From CAHJXG01 sp964235485 (lineage in GTDB: Bacteria; Pseudomonadota; Alphaproteobacteria; Acetobacterales; Acetobacteraceae), in contig CAXSAZ010000008.1 of NCBI GenBank assembly GCA_964235485.1, positions 62,001 to 126,000 on the forward strand: a stretch of DNA of 64,000 nt. The letters are read 5' to 3'. Under the pieces are notes generated by a model, which was given only the letters and a program-made list of their open reading frames with translations, was not told the origin of the DNA and made no database searches. Positions 8,808-20,846 of the stretch are shown piece by piece (positions within the stretch are counted from its first letter, which is position 1; every line of letters starts with the position of its first letter). The translations under genes and the position numbers were made by a program.

Positions 8808-9980
8808 ATGTCCGAGACGCAAACCGGCCCGAAGCCGTCGCCCGAAGGGGCGCCCAAAGCAAAGAAGTCCGTCGCCCTTTCAGGCGTTGTTGCGGGGAAC
8901 ACCGCGCTGTGCACCGTGGGCCGCACCGGCAACGACCTGCACTACCGCGGCTACGACATCCTGGACGTGGCCGAGACCAGCGAGTTCGAGGAGATCGCGC
9001 ACCTGCTGGTTTACGGCTGGCTGCCCAACACGGCGGAGCTGCGCGCCTACAAGGCCAAGCTCAAGGCGTTGCGCGGCATCCCGGCCGCCGTGCGCCAGGT
9101 GCTGGAAGCGTTGCCGGCGGCTGCGCACCCGATGGACGTGATGCGCACGGCGGTCAGCGCCCTCGGCTGCGCCCTGCCGGAAAAGGACGACCACAACCAG
9201 CCCGGTGCCCGCGACATCGCCGACCGGCTCATGGCGGGCCTCGGCTCCGCCCTGCTGTACTGGTTCCATTGGACGCAGAACGGCCGGCGCATCGAGACCG
9301 AGACCTACGACGACAGCATCGGCGCGCATTTCCTGCACCTGCTGCACGGCAAGCCCTGCAGTCCCGAATGGGACCGGGCGATGCACATCTCGCTGATTCT
9401 GTATGCCGAGCACGAGTTCAACGCGAGCACCTTCACCGCCCGCGTCGTGGCCGGCACCGGGTCGGACATGTACTCCGCCATCACGGCCGGCATCGGCGCG
9501 CTGCGCGGCCCGAAGCACGGCGGCGCCAACGAGGCCGCGCTGGACATTCAGCAGCGATACGCCTCGGCGGACGCGGCGGAGGCCGACATCCGGGCGCGGG
9601 TTGCGGCCAAGGAGGTGGTGATCGGCTTCGGCCACCCGGTTTATACGGTGTCCGATCCCCGCAACGTCGTCATCAAGGAGGTCGCCCGGCGGCTGAGCCA
9701 GGCGTCCGGCAGCACCACGCGCTTCGAGGTCGCGGAGCGGATCGAGGCGGTGATGCAGGACACCAAGCGCATGTTCGCCAACCTCGATTGGTTCAGCGCG
9801 GTGTCCTACGCCCAGATGGGCGTGCCGACGGCGATGTTCACGCCGTTGTTCGTCATCTCCCGCACCAGCGGCTGGGCGGCGCACGTCATCGAGCAGCGCG
9901 CGGACAACAAGATCATACGCCCGAACGCAAACTACACAGGGCCGGAAAACCTGGCGTTCGTGCCGCTTTCTCAACGCTGA
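8808..9980 (+). CDS. prpC: 2-methylcitrate synthase / citrate synthase family
   Basis: 390 residues from ATG 8808 with GGAAGGCGAG upstream. Condenses propionyl-CoA (or acetyl-CoA) with oxaloacetate. Citrate-synthase motifs: DLHYRGYDILD, GPKHGGAN with His237, IGFGHPVYTVSDPR with His276, and NLDWFSA with Asp327, giving the His/His/Asp catalytic set. The length, the VGRTGNDLHYRGY start and coupling with prpD favour 2-methylcitrate synthase over housekeeping citrate synthase. The first 20 residues are a Lys/Pro-rich extension. The cycle would be completed by a methylisocitrate lyase encoded elsewhere. Confidence 0.92.
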   Translation: MSETQTGPKPSPEGAPKAKKSVALSGVVAGNTALCTVGRTGNDLHYRGYDILDVAETSEFEEIAHLLVYGWLPNTAELRAYKAKLKALRGIPAAVRQVLEALPAAAHPMDVMRTAVSALGCALPEKDDHNQPGARDIADRLMAGLGSALLYWFHWTQNGRRIETETYDDSIGAHFLHLLHGKPCSPEWDRAMHISLILYAEHEFNASTFTARVVAGTGSDMYSAITAGIGALRGPKHGGANEAALDIQQRYASADAAEADIRARVAAKEVVIGFGHPVYTVSDPRNVVIKEVARRLSQASGSTTRFEVAERIEAVMQDTKRMFANLDWFSAVSYAQMGVPTAMFTPLFVISRTSGWAAHVIEQRADNKIIRPNANYTGPENLAFVPLSQR

Positions 9981-10246
9981 GCAAGGCATCGTTGCGGTCA
10001 AATATCAATAAACGCTGTTGCGATGTCCTCGGCGCGTTCCGGGTGGAGCGGAACGTTGGCGGGCAGGAGCGGGGGACGAGCAATTTATGTCGAAAATTGT
10101 AGGGAATGCTGGTTTTCATTGACATCAACCCCGGCGCTGCGTGACGTAAATCCGGTCGGTACGCAAACGATTCGCTCGGCATCGCGCCGCGCCTCGCCGT
10201 GCCCCGCGACGTGCGTCATGCAACCCCGTCAAGGAAGGCATCCCTG

Positions 10247-10540
10247 ATGAACGACGACAAGACGACGAAGCGCCCGCCGGCGCAAGCCATGGCCGTCCGC
10301 GCCCCGGCCAAAACCAAGGCCGCACCGGCCAAGGCGGCCAAGCCCACGGCGTCCGCGGCAAAGCCCGCCGCGAAAAAGGCCGCAGCGCCCAAGGCCGCCG
10401 CACCCGAGGCCAAGACCGCCGCGGCCAAGACCATGAAGACCGCGAAAAGCCCGGCCGCCCGGAGCGCCGCCGCCAAGACGCTCAGCGCCGCAAGCCCCGC
10501 CACCAAGAAGAAGCCCAAGACGGCCAACGCTGCGACCTGA
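10247..10540 (+). CDS. histone H1-like Ala/Lys-rich basic protein
   Basis: 97 residues from ATG 10247, with AAGGAAGG about 11 bases upstream. Almost the whole protein consists of Lys, Ala, Pro and Thr in AAKP/KAA-type repeats (for example AKAAKPTASAAKPAAKKAAA), with no hydrophobic core. This is the composition of bacterial H1-like or AlgP-type C-terminal tails, which bind nucleic acid and affect nucleoid structure. It must be largely disordered. The composition is high-GC friendly, so a chance frame is possible, but the start, ribosome-binding site and the perfect hairpin after the stop favour a real gene. Confidence 0.6.
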   Translation: MNDDKTTKRPPAQAMAVRAPAKTKAAPAKAAKPTASAAKPAAKKAAAPKAAAPEAKTAAAKTMKTAKSPAARSAAAKTLSAASPATKKKPKTANAAT

Positions 10541-10579
10541 GAGCCTACACGGCCCAGGGCACCGCACATCGTCGCCGGG

Positions 10580-10613
10580 GCCGCCATGCCGGGAGCGGTC
10601 CCGGCATGGCGGC
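10580..10613. terminator. perfect 15-bp hairpin between convergent genes
   Basis: GCCGCCATGCCGGGA at 10580-10594 and its exact reverse complement at 10599-10613, separated by GCGG. It lies between the H1-like gene and the 3' end of the molybdoenzyme gene, so it probably serves as a bidirectional terminator. There is no T-run on either side, so strict Rho-independent behaviour is uncertain. Confidence 0.7.
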
Positions 10614-10642
10614 TCAATGGGTGCGGGGCGGGATCGGCTGTG

Positions 10643-11308
10643 CTACTCCTCGGAGTAACGCTGCTCGGCCCACGGGTCGCCGCGGTTGTGGTAGCCGCGC
10701 ACCTCCCAAAATCCTGGCCGGTCCTCGGTCCGGAACTCGATGCGTTGCAGCCACTTGGCGCTTTTCCAGAAGTACAGATGCGGCACGACCAGCCGCACCG
10801 GCCCGCCATGGACCTGATCGAGCGGCGCACCCTGCCAGCGATGGGCGAGCAACGCGCCCTCCGCCGCGAAATCTTCGAGCGGGAGGTTGGTGGTGTAGCC
10901 GTCATAGCTTTGCAGCACGACATGCCGCGCGTCGCCCCGTGGCGCCACGGCCTGCAGCAGGTCGCGGGTCAGCACGCCGTCCCAGGCGTTGTCGTAGCGC
11001 GACCAGGTGGTGACGCAATGGATGTCGGACACGGCGCGCGTTTGCGGCAACGCCTGAAACCCGGCCCAGTCCCACAGGACCGGCCGCTCCACCGCGCCGA
11101 ACACCTCCAAGCGCCAGCGCGAGGCCGGGATGTCCGGGTGCATCCCCAAGTCCAGCACCGGCCAGTTCGTCACCAAATGCTGGCCCGGCGGCAGCCGCTC
11201 CGCTTCCGGCCGCGCCGTGTGGCCGGTCAGGAACCGGCCCTCCTCCGCCCATCGCTGCTTCGAGGCCGTGAGCTTGCTGGGCACGCCGGCGCCGGGGTCG
11301 TCGGTCAT
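10643..11308 (-). CDS. sulfite oxidase-like molybdopterin-dependent oxidoreductase
   Basis: 221 residues. Contains the SuoX/YedY molybdopterin fold: RWRLEVFGAVERP near 64, SDIHCVTTWSRYDNAWDG with Cys98 as the expected molybdenum ligand, and HLYFWKSAKWLQRIEF near 178. There is no signal peptide and no heme-binding partner next to it, so it resembles the short cytosolic sulfite-oxidase-like oxidoreductases rather than MsrP (YedY). The substrate is unknown. Its ATG overlaps the stop of the LLM monooxygenase gene (ATGA), so both are in one operon, and fdhD (a molybdoenzyme sulfuration factor) is divergent upstream. Confidence 0.88.
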   Translation of the reverse strand: MTDDPGAGVPSKLTASKQRWAEEGRFLTGHTARPEAERLPPGQHLVTNWPVLDLGMHPDIPASRWRLEVFGAVERPVLWDWAGFQALPQTRAVSDIHCVTTWSRYDNAWDGVLTRDLLQAVAPRGDARHVVLQSYDGYTTNLPLEDFAAEGALLAHRWQGAPLDQVHGGPVRLVVPHLYFWKSAKWLQRIEFRTEDRPGFWEVRGYHNRGDPWAEQRYSEE

Positions 11309-12309
11309 GCGGCGATCCGGTCGGGCGACAGCGCGGCGTGGGCCTCGGCCAGGATTTGGTAGGACCGCTTGCGCGCCCCGTGGTCCCAGATGGCGGAGGC
11401 GACCATCAGCTCGTCCGCGCCCGTTTGTTCCAAGAACTCCGCCAGCCCGCGCCGCACCGTTTCCGGCCCGCCCACGATGGAACAGCGCAACATGGCGCTG
11501 GCCTGCGCCTTCTCGGTAGGCGACCAGTATGTCTCGATGTCGTCGATCGGCGGCAGCAGCTTGCCGCGGGTGCCGCGGAACATGTTGACGAAGCTTTGCT
11601 GCGCCGAGGTGAACAGCCGCCGTGCTTCCGCATCCGTGTCGGCGGCAACCACGTTCACGCCTGCCATGGCGTGCGGGCGCTCGATCTGGCCGGGTTCAAA
11701 GCGGGCGCGGTAGGTGGCGAGCGCCTGGTGCAGCGCCTCCGGGGCGAAGTGGGACGCAAAGGCGTAGGGCAGGCCCAGCATCGCGGCGAGCTGCGCGCCG
11801 TAGGTGCTGGACCCCAAGATCCAAAGCGGGACGCGGGTATCGGCGCCGGGCACCGCCTGCACCGCTTGGCCGGGCTGCACGGGGCCGAGCAGCGCCTGCA
11901 GCTCCAGCACGTCCTGGGGAAACTCGTCGGCGTTGGAAGGAGGCCGGCGCAGCGCGCGCAGCGTCCGCTGGTCCGTGCCCGGCGCGCGGCCGAGGCCCAG
12001 GTCGATGCGGCCGGGATACAGCGATTCCAAGGTGCCGAACTGCTCGGCGATCACCATGGGCGAATGGTTGGGCAGCATGACCCCGCCGGACCCGACGCGG
12101 ATCGTGCTGGTGCCGCCGGCGACGAAGCCGATGACCACCGCCGTCGCCGCGCTGGCGATGCCGACCATGTTGTGGTGCTCGGCCAGCCAGTAGCGCCGGT
12201 ATCCCAGGCGCTCGGCGTGCTGCGCCAGGTCGCGGGCGTTGCGCAGCGCGTCGCCGGGCGTCGATCCTTGCGGCACGGGGGCGAGGTCCAGGACCGATAA
12301 TGCGGGCAT
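11305..12309 (-). CDS. LLM-class flavin-dependent oxidoreductase (luciferase family)
   Basis: 334 residues from ATG 12309, chosen because AAGGAG lies seven bases upstream; longer in-frame starts have none. Luciferase-like TIM barrel: LSVLDLAPVPQGSTPGDALR at the N-terminus, YWLAEHHNM near 45, IRVGSGGVMLPNHSP near 75, and VNVVAADTDAEARRL near 220. This is the group often annotated MsnO8, an FMNH2-dependent monooxygenase with an unknown substrate. It needs a separate flavin reductase, none of which is adjacent. Coupled to the downstream molybdoenzyme gene. Confidence 0.88.
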   Translation of the reverse strand: MPALSVLDLAPVPQGSTPGDALRNARDLAQHAERLGYRRYWLAEHHNMVGIASAATAVVIGFVAGGTSTIRVGSGGVMLPNHSPMVIAEQFGTLESLYPGRIDLGLGRAPGTDQRTLRALRRPPSNADEFPQDVLELQALLGPVQPGQAVQAVPGADTRVPLWILGSSTYGAQLAAMLGLPYAFASHFAPEALHQALATYRARFEPGQIERPHAMAGVNVVAADTDAEARRLFTSAQQSFVNMFRGTRGKLLPPIDDIETYWSPTEKAQASAMLRCSIVGGPETVRRGLAEFLEQTGADELMVASAIWDHGARKRSYQILAEAHAALSPDRIAA

Positions 12310-12476
12310 GTGATGGCTCCTTGCGGACATATCCCGGCATAAGTCAGCATTCCCGATGGGCGGCGCAAGCCTGCGCGGCACGCGGCTTCCATGCGGCAAG
12401 GTATGTCTCTCTTGCGCGCGGCCGTAGGATCGCCACATCAAAGGCCCACCCATGCGATGACGTAGGAGGCGGATTG

Positions 12477-13301
12477 TTGGACCTTCCCCTTTCCAGCGCT
12501 CCCGCCGCCGTGCCGGAGCTTGCGGAACGGCGGCCGACGGTTGCTTGGCGGCACGGCGCGCCGGCCGGCGGAGACCGGATGGTGCCGGAAGAAACGGCCA
12601 TCGCTTTCTCCTACAACCGCATCGCCCACGCCGTGATGATGGCGACGCCCGGCGACCTCCAGGACTTCGCCGTGGGCTTCAGCATCACCGAGGGCATCGT
12701 CGCCGGCGCCGCCGAGATCGAGGAGCTTGAGATCGTCCCCGCGGCGCACGGCGTCGAGCTGCGCATGTGGATCGCAGCGTCCGCGATGCAGGCGGTCGAG
12801 GCCCGGCGGCGTCAGATGGCGGGACCCACGGGATGCGGGATGTGCGGCCTCGAAAGTCTGGGCCAGGCAATGCGTGGCGCCCCGTCCGTGCCCCCCGGTC
12901 TGCGGTTCTCGCCCGCGCAGGTGCAGGCGGCGGTGGCATCGCTGTTCCCGGCGCAGGCCCTCAACCGCGTGACCCGAGCGGTCCATGCCGCCGGGTTCGT
13001 GCAGCCGGGCCACGCGCCCTTGGTGCGGGAGGACGTGGGCCGGCACAACGCGCTGGACAAGCTCGGCGGCGCCATGGCCCATGCGAACAGGGACCCCGCG
13101 GCCGGTATGCTGGTGATGACCAGCCGCGTTTCGGTCGAGCTGGTGCAAAAGGCCGCGCGCATCGGCATTCCGATGCTCGTTGCGGTATCGGCGCCCACGG
13201 CGCTGGCGCTCCGCGTGGCGGAGGAGGCCGGCATCACGGTGGCCGGCATCGCGCGGGACGACGGCTTTGAGGTGTTCACCCACCCCGACCGCATCGTGTA
13301 G
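12477..13301 (+). CDS. fdhD: formate dehydrogenase accessory sulfurtransferase FdhD
   Basis: 274 residues from TTG 12477. AGGAGG at 12464-12469 is seven bases upstream and no ATG precedes the conserved region. FdhD passes sulfur from IscS-type persulfides to the bis-MGD molybdenum cofactor of formate dehydrogenase. Signature: EETAIAFSYN near 38, the active-site CxxC (CGMCG, Cys120 and Cys123), FVQPGHAPLVREDVGRHNALDK near 175 and TSRVSVELVQKAA. No formate dehydrogenase subunit is in the window. The OFA-family transporter follows 71 bp downstream and might be linked to oxalate/formate use, which is only inference. Confidence 0.9.
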   Translation: MDLPLSSAPAAVPELAERRPTVAWRHGAPAGGDRMVPEETAIAFSYNRIAHAVMMATPGDLQDFAVGFSITEGIVAGAAEIEELEIVPAAHGVELRMWIAASAMQAVEARRRQMAGPTGCGMCGLESLGQAMRGAPSVPPGLRFSPAQVQAAVASLFPAQALNRVTRAVHAAGFVQPGHAPLVREDVGRHNALDKLGGAMAHANRDPAAGMLVMTSRVSVELVQKAARIGIPMLVAVSAPTALALRVAEEAGITVAGIARDDGFEVFTHPDRIV

Positions 13302-13372
13302 CTTAAAGTCAGTTTCAAAACCGATGAACGGCCGCGGGCAATGCGCTGCCGGCCGAAGGGGAACGTCGATCA

Positions 13373-15007
13373 ATGGATGGAACCGTGTTGGACGCAGGCG
13401 ATGCCAAGGCTGGTCTGCTCAGCCGCAGCCGGACCGTGGCGCGGCCCGGCTTCAACCGCTGGGTCGTGCCGCCGGCCGCCTTGGCAATCCATCTTTGCAT
13501 CGGCATGGCCTATGGGTTCTCGGTGTTCTGGCTGCCGCTGTCGCGGGTGCTGGGCGTCACGGCCCCGGTCGCGTGCCCGGCGGACACGTCGCTGCTGCAG
13601 GCGCTGGTCACCACGACCTGCGATTGGCGCGTGTCCGATGTGAGCGTGATGTACACGCTGTTCTTCGTGTTCCTCGGCTCCTCCGCGGCAATCTGGGGCG
13701 GTTGGCTGGAGCGGGCGGGACCGCGCAAGGCCGGGTTCGTGGCGACCCTGTGCTGGTGCGGCGGCCTCGCGGTCTCGGCACTGGGCATCTACCTGCACCA
13801 GCTTTGGATGCTGTGGCTGGGGTCTGGGGTGATCGGCGGCATCGGCTTGGGCCTGGGCTACATCTCGCCGGTCTCGACCCTGATCAAGTGGTTCCCGGAC
13901 CGGCGCGGCATGGCGACCGGCATGGCGATCATGGGCTTCGGCGGCGGGGCGTTGATCGGCGCGCCGCTGGCCGACCTGCTGATGAACTATTTCCGCGGCC
14001 CCGGCACGGTGGGCGTTTGGCAGTGCTTCCTGGTTCTAGCGGTTCTTTACGCCGTGTTCATGTTCGCCGGCACCTTCGGCTACCGGGTGCCGCCGGCCAA
14101 CTGGGTGCCCGAAGGCTGGACCGCCCCGGCCGCCCGGCACGGCATGGTCACCCGGCGCAATGTGCACCTACGCGACGCGCACAAGACGCCGCAGTTCTGG
14201 CTGATCTGGGCGGTGCTGTGCCTCAACGTCTCGGCCGGCATCGGCGTGCTCGGCCTGGCCTCGCCCATGCTGCAGGAAATCTTCGCGGGTTCGCTGATCG
14301 GCCAGCCGGAGGTGCGGTTCGGCGCGCTGGACGCAGGCCAGAAGGTTGCGGTGGCGACGATCGCCGCGGGCTTCGTGGGCTTGTTGTCGCTGTTCAACAT
14401 CGGCGGCCGGTTCTTTTGGGCGTCCCTTTCCGACAAGATCGGGCGGAAGCTCACCTACGCGACGTTCTTCGTGCTCGGCATCGCGGTGTATGCGCTGGCG
14501 CCGTGGGCCGCGCATGGCAGCCAGCAGGCGCTGTTCGTGGCGATGATGTGCGTGGCCCTGTCGATGTACGGCGGCGGGTTCGCGACCGTGCCGGCGTATC
14601 TCGCCGACATGTTCGGCACGCAGTTCGTTGGCGCGATCCACGGGCGGCTGCTGACGGCGTGGTCCACGGCCGGCGTGATCGGCCCGCTGGTGATCACCTA
14701 TATCCGCGAGGCGCAGATCGCGGCCGGCGTGCCGCGGGAGCAGGTGTATGACCGCACCTTGCTCATCCTCGCCGGGTTTCTCGCGGTGGGCTTCGTGGCG
14801 AACCTGCTGATCCGCCCGGTGGCGGAGCGTTGGTACATGAAGGACGGCGACGCGCTGGAACAGGCCGCGATGGTTGCGGGCGGGTCCTACGGCATCGGCC
14901 GCGGCGGATTCACGCTGCCCGCGGTGGCCGCCTGGGCGTGCGTGGGCTTGCCGCTGGCCTGGGGGGTATACATCACGCTCAGCAAGGCGTTCGTCCTGTT
15001 CCGGTAG
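13373..15007 (+). CDS. OFA-family MFS transporter (oxalate/formate antiporter-like)
   Basis: 544 residues, about 13 membrane segments. NRWVVPPAALAIHLCIGMAYGFSVFWLPL is the OFA start; YMKDGDALEQA marks the cytoplasmic side before a final C-terminal helix (WACVGLPLAWGVYITLSK). MFS features: KAGFVATL and GLGYISPVSTLIKWFPDRRGMATGMAIMGFGGG. An unusual loop with two Cys (CPADTSLLQALVTTTCDW) lies between helices 1 and 2. OFA proteins exchange organic acids such as oxalate/formate; the substrate here is unknown. It lies between fdhD and mmsB. Confidence 0.85.
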   Translation: MDGTVLDAGDAKAGLLSRSRTVARPGFNRWVVPPAALAIHLCIGMAYGFSVFWLPLSRVLGVTAPVACPADTSLLQALVTTTCDWRVSDVSVMYTLFFVFLGSSAAIWGGWLERAGPRKAGFVATLCWCGGLAVSALGIYLHQLWMLWLGSGVIGGIGLGLGYISPVSTLIKWFPDRRGMATGMAIMGFGGGALIGAPLADLLMNYFRGPGTVGVWQCFLVLAVLYAVFMFAGTFGYRVPPANWVPEGWTAPAARHGMVTRRNVHLRDAHKTPQFWLIWAVLCLNVSAGIGVLGLASPMLQEIFAGSLIGQPEVRFGALDAGQKVAVATIAAGFVGLLSLFNIGGRFFWASLSDKIGRKLTYATFFVLGIAVYALAPWAAHGSQQALFVAMMCVALSMYGGGFATVPAYLADMFGTQFVGAIHGRLLTAWSTAGVIGPLVITYIREAQIAAGVPREQVYDRTLLILAGFLAVGFVANLLIRPVAERWYMKDGDALEQAAMVAGGSYGIGRGGFTLPAVAAWACVGLPLAWGVYITLSKAFVLFR

Positions 15008-15019
15008 CAGGAGCGCAGC

Positions 15020-15919
15020 ATGGCAACCGTCGGGTTCATCGGGCTGGGCAACATGGGCGGCCCGATGGCGGCGAACCTGGTCTGCGCCGGGCACGGCGTC
15101 CGCGGGTTCGACCTGGCCGACGCGGCGCTTGCGGCGCTGGCCGCGGCCGGCGGCAGCAAGGCCGCATCGGTCGCGGACGCGGCGGCCGGGGCCGAGGTCG
15201 TCATCACCATGCTGCCGGCCGGGCGTCATGTGCGCGAGGTACTGACCGCGGCGGACGGCGTGTTCGCACGGGCCGCGCCAGGCGCGCTGCTGATCGACTG
15301 CTCGACCATCGACGTTGCCACGGCGCGGGACATGGCGGGGCAGGCGGAAGCTCGCGGTCTCGCCATGTTGGACGCCCCGGTGTCCGGCGGCGTGTCAGGC
15401 GCCGCGGCGGGCACGCTCACCTTCATGGTCGGCGGCGCGGAGGCCGCGTTCGGGCGGGCGCAGCCGGTGCTTTCGGCCATGGGCAAAACGGTGGTCTTGG
15501 CTGGCGGCGCGGGGGCTGGGCAGGCGGCGAAGGTCTGCAACAACCTGATCCTCGGCATTTCCATGCTGGCCGTGTCGGAGGCGTTCGCCCTGGCCGACAA
15601 GCTCGGCCTGTCCGCCCAGGCGCTGTTCGACATCAGCAAAGCGTCGTCCGGGCAGTGCTGGGCGCTCACTTCGTATTGCCCGGTGCCTGGCCCGGTGCCG
15701 GCCTCGCCCGCCAACCGCGACTACCAGGCCGGCTTCGCGGCGGCGCTGATGCTGAAGGACCTGACGCTTGCGACCGATGCCGCGGCTGCGACCGGCGCTG
15801 CGGGCGTCCTGGGCCAACCCGCGCGGGCGGCCTACGCGCGGCTGGCGGAGCTTGGGATGGGCGACAAGGACTTCTCCGTCGCGGCGCGTGCGTTGCTCCA
15901 GGGGCAGTTGGGCCGCTAA
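15020..15919 (+). CDS. mmsB: 3-hydroxyisobutyrate dehydrogenase family
   Basis: 299 residues. Oxidises 3-hydroxyisobutyrate to methylmalonate semialdehyde (valine breakdown), with NAD+. Family motifs: GFIGLGNMGGPMA Rossmann glycine loop at 5-17, DAPVSGGVSGAAAGTLTFMVGG at 118-139 (substrate site) and GAGQAAKVCNNL with catalytic Lys171. The KDL...A region near 250 fits. Tartronate semialdehyde reductase is the main alternative, but proximity to a methylcrotonyl-CoA carboxylase pair supports branched-chain amino acid catabolism. Twelve bases separate it from the transporter gene, with GGAG in the gap. Confidence 0.85.
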   Translation: MATVGFIGLGNMGGPMAANLVCAGHGVRGFDLADAALAALAAAGGSKAASVADAAAGAEVVITMLPAGRHVREVLTAADGVFARAAPGALLIDCSTIDVATARDMAGQAEARGLAMLDAPVSGGVSGAAAGTLTFMVGGAEAAFGRAQPVLSAMGKTVVLAGGAGAGQAAKVCNNLILGISMLAVSEAFALADKLGLSAQALFDISKASSGQCWALTSYCPVPGPVPASPANRDYQAGFAAALMLKDLTLATDAAAATGAAGVLGQPARAAYARLAELGMGDKDFSVAARALLQGQLGR

Positions 15920-15922
15920 AAG

Positions 15923-15943
15923 GGCGGGATGATTGATCCCGCC
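15923..15943 (+). terminator. short hairpin between mmsB and mccB
   Basis: GGCGGGAT and ATCCCGCC separated by GATTG, four bases after the mmsB stop. It could be a weak terminator or attenuator ahead of the carboxylase genes; no T-run follows. Confidence 0.4.
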
Positions 15944-15981
15944 GCGCCGATGCCGGCTCCCATGCTGCACGAGGCGCCCGA

Positions 15982-17613
<1,632 letters not shown>

Positions 17614-17618
17614 CGGCC

Positions 17619-19589
<1,971 letters not shown>

Positions 19590-19598
19590 ACCGTGCCA

Positions 19599-19619
19599 TT
19601 TTCGTCGCACTCACGAAAA
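19599..19619 (+). terminator. weak hairpin after mccA
   Basis: TTTTCGT and ACGAAAA with a seven-base loop, ten bases after the mccA stop. The stem is AT-rich and short, so termination here is uncertain, but it lies at the expected place between the carboxylase operon and the glycan operon. Confidence 0.35.
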
Positions 19620-19677
19620 CTTGAGACCGTCGGGGCGTAGCAGAGTAGCAAGCCAGGGTTTGTAGTCGTTTGAGACT

Positions 19678-19707
19678 TCGGCAAACCGAGTCGGCCTGGT
19701 TTGCCGA
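19678..19707. promoter_or_regulatory. 10-bp dyad in the leader of the glycan operon
   Basis: TCGGCAAACC at 19678-19687 and its exact reverse complement GGTTTGCCGA at 19698-19707, with a 10-base spacer. The centres are 20 bp apart (about two helical turns), as expected of an operator bound by a dimeric regulator. It ends 10 bases before the GGAGGA ribosome-binding site of the first SDR gene. It could equally be an RNA hairpin that sequesters the leader. Confidence 0.5.
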
Positions 19708-19733
19708 GGACAGCTTTGGAGGACAAAAGCCGC

Positions 19734-20846
19734 ATGTCGAGTCGGGTACTGGTTACGGGCGGGGCGGGGTTCATCGGTTGCCACGTGGCGCGGGCGTTGC
19801 TGCAGCGTGGCTACGAGGTTCGCGTTTTCGACAGCCTGATCGACCAGGTGCACGCCCGCGGCGCCGTGCGGGACGGCGTGCTGAACCACGTGGAGATGAT
19901 CCGCGCCGACGTGCGCGACCTCGACCGGATTTCGGCGGCGCTGGACAGCGTGGACAACGTGATCCATCTCGCGGCCGAGGTTGGGGTGGGGCAGAGCATG
20001 TATGCCATCGACCGCTACGTGTCGGTGAACGACCACGGCACCGCCGTGCTGTTCCAGGCGCTGATCGACCGCCCGGTGCCGCGCGTGGTCGTCGCGAGTT
20101 CGATGAGCGTTTATGGAGAGGGGCTGTACCGGACCAGCACGGGCGAGCGCGTGGACGACGCGGTGCGCCCGGCGCATCGCCTGGCCAGCGGCTGGGACCC
20201 CGTGGGACCCGACGGCGGCGCGCTCACCCCCATGCCGACGCCGGAATCGAAGCCGCCCAACCTCGCCTCGGTTTATGCCCTGACGAAGTATGTCCAGGAG
20301 CGCCTGACGCTGACGGTCGCGCCGGCGTACGGGATGCAGGGCGTGGCGCTGCGGCTGTTCAACGTGTATGGGCCGGGCCAGGCGCTGTCCAACCCTTACA
20401 CCGGCGTGCTCGCCATCTTCGCGTCCCGCCTGCTGAACCGCGAGCGGCCCCTGGTGTTCGAGGACGGGGCGCAGCGGCGCGACTTCATCCATGTGGAGGA
20501 CATCGCCCGCGCCTTCATCCTGGCGCTGGAGCACCCGGACGCGCCGGGCCACGTGTTCAACATCGCGAGCGGACAGGATGTCAGCATCGCCGAGGTCGGC
20601 GCCGCGCTGGCCGACGCCATGGGCGTGCCGCACCTCCTGCCCGAGGTGATGGGCAAGGCCCGCGTCGGCGACATCCGCCATTGCTTCGCCGACATCCGGT
20701 TGGCGCGCGACGTGCTGGGCTTCGAGCCGCGGCGCTCGTTTGAGGACAGCCTGGGCGAACTGGCCGAATGGGTGCGGCAGCAGCAGGCGGAGGACCGCGT
20801 GCAGGACGCCCGCCGGGAGCTTGAGCGGCGCGGCCTCGTCGCATGA
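19734..20846 (+). CDS. NAD-dependent epimerase/dehydratase (extended SDR), glycan operon
   Basis: 370 residues from ATG 19734, with GGAGGA ten bases upstream. Extended SDR: VTGGAGFIGCH Rossmann loop, HLAAEVGVGQSMYAIDRY, SSMSVYGEG with the catalytic Ser and YALTK with Tyr-x-x-x-Lys. LRLFNVYGPGQALSNPYTG is the sugar-binding loop. It resembles UDP-glucose/UDP-glucuronate epimerase-type sugar nucleotide enzymes; a long insertion between residues 135 and 180 (rich in Pro/Asp) precedes the active Tyr. The exact nucleotide-sugar substrate cannot be named. First gene of a six-gene coupled operon; its stop overlaps the next start (ATGA). Confidence 0.82.
   Translation: MSSRVLVTGGAGFIGCHVARALLQRGYEVRVFDSLIDQVHARGAVRDGVLNHVEMIRADVRDLDRISAALDSVDNVIHLAAEVGVGQSMYAIDRYVSVNDHGTAVLFQALIDRPVPRVVVASSMSVYGEGLYRTSTGERVDDAVRPAHRLASGWDPVGPDGGALTPMPTPESKPPNLASVYALTKYVQERLTLTVAPAYGMQGVALRLFNVYGPGQALSNPYTGVLAIFASRLLNRERPLVFEDGAQRRDFIHVEDIARAFILALEHPDAPGHVFNIASGQDVSIAEVGAALADAMGVPHLLPEVMGKARVGDIRHCFADIRLARDVLGFEPRRSFEDSLGELAEWVRQQQAEDRVQDARRELERRGLVA

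Noticed and set aside
8880..10001. Long open frame antisense to prpC
   Set aside because: Runs exactly opposite a well-supported gene and has Arg/Ala/Val/Gly-heavy, motif-free content, as expected from GC-rich third positions.
10119..10124. TTGACA as a -35 box for the H1-like gene
   Set aside because: No convincing -10 hexamer at 16-18 bases; kept out of the feature list.
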